NCBI GenBank assembly: GCA_963716925.1
Contig: CAVQUX010000018.1
Coordinates: 310,001-374,000 of the forward strand
Direction: 5' to 3'
DNA: 64,000 bases
From: DAISKN01 sp963716925
GTDB taxonomy: Bacteria > Acidobacteriota > Vicinamibacteria > Marinacidobacterales > SMYC01
The notes under the pieces are model-generated. The model saw only the letters and a list, made by a program, of their open reading frames with translations. It made no database searches and was not told where the DNA came from. Shown in pieces: positions 60,465 through 64,000 of the stretch. Position 1 is the first letter of the stretch. The number at the start of each line of letters is the position of its first letter. Position numbers and translations under genes: made by a program.

Positions 60465-63107
60465 ATGACTCGACCCCGGTGGTGGCTCGCCGGAGGCGTC
60501 TGGCTCACGCTCGCGGTTTCGTCGTTGGCCTCGACCGAGGCTTCGAAGCAACTCCTTGAGAGCGGCTGGTGCCTCCAGTCGTCCGCCAAAGTCGGGGAGA
60601 AGGGCGACGTTCTGTCCCGGCCCGGCTTCCGCACCGACGGCTGGCACAGCGTGAAAGTGCCCAATACCGTGGTGGGCGCTCTCGTCGAAAGCGGGCACTT
60701 TCCCGATCCTTATTTCGGGATGAATCTGCGGACGATTCCCGGAACCACCTATCCCATCGGGGAGAGGTTCACCCTTCTTCCGACGCCTCCCGATAGCCCC
60801 TTCAAACCGTCGTGGTGGTATCGCACCGAGTTCGCCGTTCCCGCCTCGAGCGCGGGAAAGAGCCTCTGGCTTCACTTCGACGGGATCAACTACCGCGCCA
60901 ACCTATGGGTGAACGGAACGCTCGTCGCAGGCGCCGACGAGGTAGTCGGGGCTTTCCGGCGATTCGTCTTCGACGTGACCTCCCACGTCCGCCCCGGTGA
61001 AGCCAACGCCGTCGCCGTCGAGGTGATCGGCCCCGAGCCCCACGACCTCGCCTTCATGTGGGTGGACTGGAACCCCACGCCCGCCGACAAGAACATGGGT
61101 CTTCACGGTCCGGTATACCTCACGGAAAGCGGGCCGCTCGCGCTCCGGCATCCCCACGTGATGACGGATCTGGACCTTCCTTCGCTCGCGGCGGCCCGGG
61201 TGACGGTGACCGCCGAAGTCTGGAACGCCACGGATCGCCCCGTTGCCGGCGTGGTGCGAGGAGAGATCGAGACGCGAAGGTTCTCGAAGCCCGTGTCGCT
61301 CTCCCCGGGAGAGCGGGCCATCGTCCGCTTCACCCCCGAGGAGGTGCGGGATCTCCTCATCGAGAACCCGCGGGTGTGGTGGCCCTACCGCCACGGGCCG
61401 CAGAACCTGTACGAGCTCTCGCTCGTCGTCGAGGTGGAGGGCGCTGCCTCCGATCGACAGAGCGTTCGCTTCGGCGTCCAGGAAATGACCTCCGAGCTGA
61501 CCGAGAAGGGTCACCGGCTCTTCAAGGTCAACGGAACGCCGATCCTGATCCGGGGCGGAGGCTGGGCGTCGGACATGCTCCTCCGTCCCGCTACGACCGA
61601 GCGCCTCGAGGCCGAGCTCCGCTACGTGAGAGAGATGGGACTCAACACCGTTCGCCTCGAGGGAAAGCTCGAGAGCGACGAGTTCTACGATCTCGCCGAT
61701 CGCCTGGGAATCCTCCTCATGCCCGGATGGTGCTGCTGCGATCAATGGGAGATGTGGGAAAAGTGGGACGAGGAGGACCATCGGGTCTCACGGGCGTCGC
61801 TCGAGGATCAGATCCAGCGCATCCGCAACCATCCGAGCCTTCTCGTCTGGCTCAACGGAAGCGACTTTCCCCCTCCCGCCGACGTGGAGCGAAGCTACAT
61901 GGACGTCCTCCACTCCTGCGAGTGGAAGAGACCCGTTCTGTCGAACGCTACCGACGCACCGGGACCGCTCACCGGCCCGACGGGGGTGAAGATGCGCGGG
62001 CCCTACGACTACGTGCCGCCGTCCTACTGGCTTCGGGATAGCGAGCACGGAGGGGCGTTCGGGTTCGCGACCGAGGTCGGGCCCGGAGCAGCCGTCCCGC
62101 CCATCGAAAGCATCGAGAGGATGGTGGGCGCCGATCATCTCTGGCCCATCGACGATTTCTGGCGTTTCCACGCGGGGGGAGACGAGTTCAAAGACTTGAA
62201 CCTGTTCACCGCGGCTCTCGAAGGCCGATACGGAAAGGCCAGGAGCGCGGAGGACTACGCCCGGAAGGCGCAGGCGCTCGCGTACGAAGGCGAGCGTGCG
62301 ATGTTCGAAGCGTTCGGGCGCAACAAGTACACCTCGACGGGCGTCATCCAGTGGATGCTCAACAACGCCTGGCCCTCCATGATCTGGCACCTCTACGACC
62401 ACTACCTGCGGCCGGGAGGCGGCTACTTCGGTACGAAGAAGGCGAACGAAGGGGTGCACGTGCAGTACTCCTATGACGACCGCTCGATCGTGGTGGTGAA
62501 CGAGCTTCGCGAAAGCTTCCCCGGTATGAAGGTATCGGTCGAGGTGCTCGATCGGAACCTTCAGCCGAAACTCTCGCGGGAGGTCAGGATCGATCTCGAT
62601 CCGGACGGCGTCCGGCGCGCGTTGGTCCTGCCGGCGATGACGGATCTCACGACCACCTACTTTCTCCGCCTGGCGCTCGAGGATCCCGCGGGAAAGCGGA
62701 TCAGCTCGAACTTCTACTGGCTATCGACCCGAGACGACGAGCTCGATTGGGAGAGAACGGAGTGGTACTACACGCCGGTCAAGAGCCACGCCGATTTGAC
62801 GGAGCTCGCGGAATTGCCTCGGACGACGCTCGAGATCTCGAAACGATTCGAGGATACCGGAGCGGAAGGAATCGCGTTCGTCGAGGTCGAGAACACCGGA
62901 AGTGCGCTCGCGTTCCAGGTCCGCCTCAAGGTGTTGGACCCGGCGAGCGGCGAAGAGATCCTGCCGGTCTTCTGGGACGACAACTATATCGCGCTCCTCC
63001 CGGGGGAGAAGCGGGAGATCCGGGCTGCTTACCCGCGCCGGAACGGCCGCGAGGCTCCCGATATCGAGGTCGAGGCTTGGAACGTGCCGAAGCTTCGCCA
63101 CCGGTGA
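60465..63107 (+). CDS. Secreted GH2 exo-beta-D-glucosaminidase-like enzyme
   Basis: 880 residues, signal peptide WLAGGVWLTLAVSSLAS. GH2 order: N-terminal sugar-binding jelly roll (about 20-200, SLWLHFDGINYRANLWVNGT), Ig-like domain, TIM barrel (about 330-640), then C-terminal beta domains. The barrel has FKVNGTPILIRGGGWASDML and MPGWCCCDQWEMW. The acid/base position in NGSD is Asp467, where most GH2 enzymes have N-E. The nucleophile is Glu537 in FATEVGPG. Asp/Glu about 72 apart is the known pair of CsxA-type exo-beta-D-glucosaminidases (Asp469/Glu541), which release GlcN from chitosan ends. A strong GAGAGGAGG precedes the ATG. It is probably co-transcribed with the SIS gene 55 bp downstream. 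Confidence 0.88.
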   Translation: MTRPRWWLAGGVWLTLAVSSLASTEASKQLLESGWCLQSSAKVGEKGDVLSRPGFRTDGWHSVKVPNTVVGALVESGHFPDPYFGMNLRTIPGTTYPIGERFTLLPTPPDSPFKPSWWYRTEFAVPASSAGKSLWLHFDGINYRANLWVNGTLVAGADEVVGAFRRFVFDVTSHVRPGEANAVAVEVIGPEPHDLAFMWVDWNPTPADKNMGLHGPVYLTESGPLALRHPHVMTDLDLPSLAAARVTVTAEVWNATDRPVAGVVRGEIETRRFSKPVSLSPGERAIVRFTPEEVRDLLIENPRVWWPYRHGPQNLYELSLVVEVEGAASDRQSVRFGVQEMTSELTEKGHRLFKVNGTPILIRGGGWASDMLLRPATTERLEAELRYVREMGLNTVRLEGKLESDEFYDLADRLGILLMPGWCCCDQWEMWEKWDEEDHRVSRASLEDQIQRIRNHPSLLVWLNGSDFPPPADVERSYMDVLHSCEWKRPVLSNATDAPGPLTGPTGVKMRGPYDYVPPSYWLRDSEHGGAFGFATEVGPGAAVPPIESIERMVGADHLWPIDDFWRFHAGGDEFKDLNLFTAALEGRYGKARSAEDYARKAQALAYEGERAMFEAFGRNKYTSTGVIQWMLNNAWPSMIWHLYDHYLRPGGGYFGTKKANEGVHVQYSYDDRSIVVVNELRESFPGMKVSVEVLDRNLQPKLSREVRIDLDPDGVRRALVLPAMTDLTTTYFLRLALEDPAGKRISSNFYWLSTRDDELDWERTEWYYTPVKSHADLTELAELPRTTLEISKRFEDTGAEGIAFVEVENTGSALAFQVRLKVLDPASGEEILPVFWDDNYIALLPGEKREIRAAYPRRNGREAPDIEVEAWNVPKLRHR

Positions 63108-63162
63108 TCGTAATCCTCGCGTTGCCTTTCGCCGTGATTCTCGAGAGGGCCGGTGAGGCGTG

Positions 63163-64000
63163 GTGAACGACGGGAGCGAAGCGGGTCCTCTGATGAAGGC
63201 GGAGATCCTCGCCCAACCGGAGGCCTGGAGGCGAGTGGCGGAGACCGTCGGCGGCGTTCTCGGCCGGAAGAACCTGCCCCGGCCCTTGAGCCCGTCCTTC
63301 CTGAAGCGCTCGAGGCAGACGGTGATTTTCGGGAGCGGTTCCTCGTTTCACGCCGCTCTTCTCGCCCGCGATTACTTTTCGATCCTGGCGGGTATCCCGT
63401 CCCGAGCGACCCATGCGTCAGAGGCGTTCCGATGGGACGAGCCGCAGCCGGAATCCTTGCTCGCGCTCGCGCTGTCCCATTCCGGAGGCTCGACCGACGT
63501 GCGAGCCGCGGCGAGACGTGCGCGCCGCCAGGGCATTGCGACCGCAGCCATCACCAACATCGACGACTCGCCGCTCGCCCGGGAAGCCGACGCGGTCCTG
63601 GTAACTGGCGCAGGCGCCGAACGAGCGATCCCATCGACGAAAGGGTTCACCGCGGCCATCGCCGCCGCCCTCCTCCTCGCTTCGCACGCGGGAGCGGTGA
63701 GAGGCCGGCGAGCCTCGTCGACCAGAGCTCTGCTTCGGGCCGCGTCTGTCGTGGAGCGATGGCTGCGAGCCGAGGAGTCGTCCGTCGCCGTCGAGGAGTC
63801 CGCCGCGGTGCTGGCGCGGGCTCGGTTCGCCGCTTTCATCGGAGGAGGGCTTCTCTACCCCGTCGCTTGCGACGCTGCGTTGAAGTTCCTCGAAGTCACC
63901 TACTCGCCCGCTCTCGCGTTTCCTCCCGATGAGTTCCGACACGGTCCGATGGCGATCGTGCAGGACGGATTTGCATTGGTCGCGCTCGCGCCGCCCTGGA
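63163..64000 (+). CDS. SIS-domain protein (amino-sugar-phosphate isomerase/deaminase-like), partial at right edge
   Basis: The frame is open from a GTG at 63163 (or ATG 63193, MKAEILAQPEAWRRV) to the window end, 279 codons. Tandem SIS domains are visible: TVIFGSGSSFHAALLARDYF and ALALSHSGGSTDVRAAARRARRQG in the first, AFIGGGLLYPVACDAALKFLEVTYSPAL and PPDEFRHGPMAIV in the second. This is the pattern of the GlmS isomerase half and of AgaS/FrlB-type deaminases (EF-RHGP motif), with no glutaminase domain. It follows the GH2 glucosaminidase gene directly, so conversion of glucosamine-6-phosphate to fructose-6-phosphate with loss of ammonia is the natural inference. Confidence 0.85.
   Translation, partial: MNDGSEAGPLMKAEILAQPEAWRRVAETVGGVLGRKNLPRPLSPSFLKRSRQTVIFGSGSSFHAALLARDYFSILAGIPSRATHASEAFRWDEPQPESLLALALSHSGGSTDVRAAARRARRQGIATAAITNIDDSPLAREADAVLVTGAGAERAIPSTKGFTAAIAAALLLASHAGAVRGRRASSTRALLRAASVVERWLRAEESSVAVEESAAVLARARFAAFIGGGLLYPVACDAALKFLEVTYSPALAFPPDEFRHGPMAIVQDGFALVALAPPW

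Overview
The window is high-GC bacterial DNA (roughly 65% G+C, strongly G/C-biased third codon positions). The gene content fits an acidobacterium-like heterotroph, probably soil or sediment: two Oar-type TonB-dependent receptors with N-terminal carboxypeptidase-regulatory domains, an ADOP/MacB-type permease with no ATPase beside it, a CRTAC1 (FG-GAP/ASPIC-UnbV) protein, two sulfatase-fold hydrolases fused to TPRs, and many secreted peptidases and amidohydrolases. This placement is inferred from gene families; there is no rRNA or tRNA in the window. No CRISPR array, prophage or intact insertion sequence was seen.

Layout. 1-5.5 kb: start of a DinB-like gene, an M23 peptidase, a Tat-type cupin protein, an ArsN2-like acetyltransferase, a glycosyltransferase-like/methyltransferase fusion, a PpgK-type ROK glucokinase and a receiver-PP2C phosphatase. 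5.5-12.5 kb: lipoprotein alpha/beta hydrolase, ADOP permease, BON protein, RF3 with a plausible intrinsic terminator, methyltransferase. 12.5-19.5 kb: M20-family amidase and peptidase, remnant of a glycosylasparaginase, alpha/beta hydrolase with an HD protein, FAD oxidase. 19.7-25.8 kb: leftward run of an IorAB-type molybdenum hydroxylase, HupE/UreJ-like membrane protein, PpiC isomerase and agmatinase-like lipoprotein, with several 4-bp overlaps. 25.9-32.3 kb: a frameshifted amidohydrolase, an unrecognised DUF2442-containing protein, a stretch of three truncated genes, and a penicillin-acylase-family lipoprotein. 32.6-40.7 kb: APC permease and PLP lyase/decarboxylase from a good sigma70-like promoter, a sulfatase-TPR protein, a TPR protein and a CRTAC1 protein joined by a frameshift. 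40.7-52.3 kb: gamma-glutamyltransferase, TonB receptor, a 1403-residue M14-like protein, the second sulfatase-TPR protein and a broken small gene.

The right-hand 12 kb (52.3-64 kb) is the most coherent unit. It holds a polysaccharide-deacetylase-like lipoprotein, a secreted protein with glycosidase-like character, an Oar-type TonB receptor, a ROK repressor, a secreted GH2 enzyme with the catalytic pair of exo-beta-D-glucosaminidases (Asp467/Glu537) and a SIS-domain amino-sugar-phosphate enzyme that runs off the window. I read it as an amino-sugar polymer (chitosan/chitin-like) uptake and degradation locus. AT-rich dyads of similar form lie in both the TonB-receptor promoter and the ROK/GH2 divergent promoter.

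Frame disruptions are frequent (CRTAC1, amidohydrolase, a small KFRS protein, and remnants at 13.8 and 29.2-29.9 kb). Some may be assembly indels and some real decay; read mapping would separate the two.
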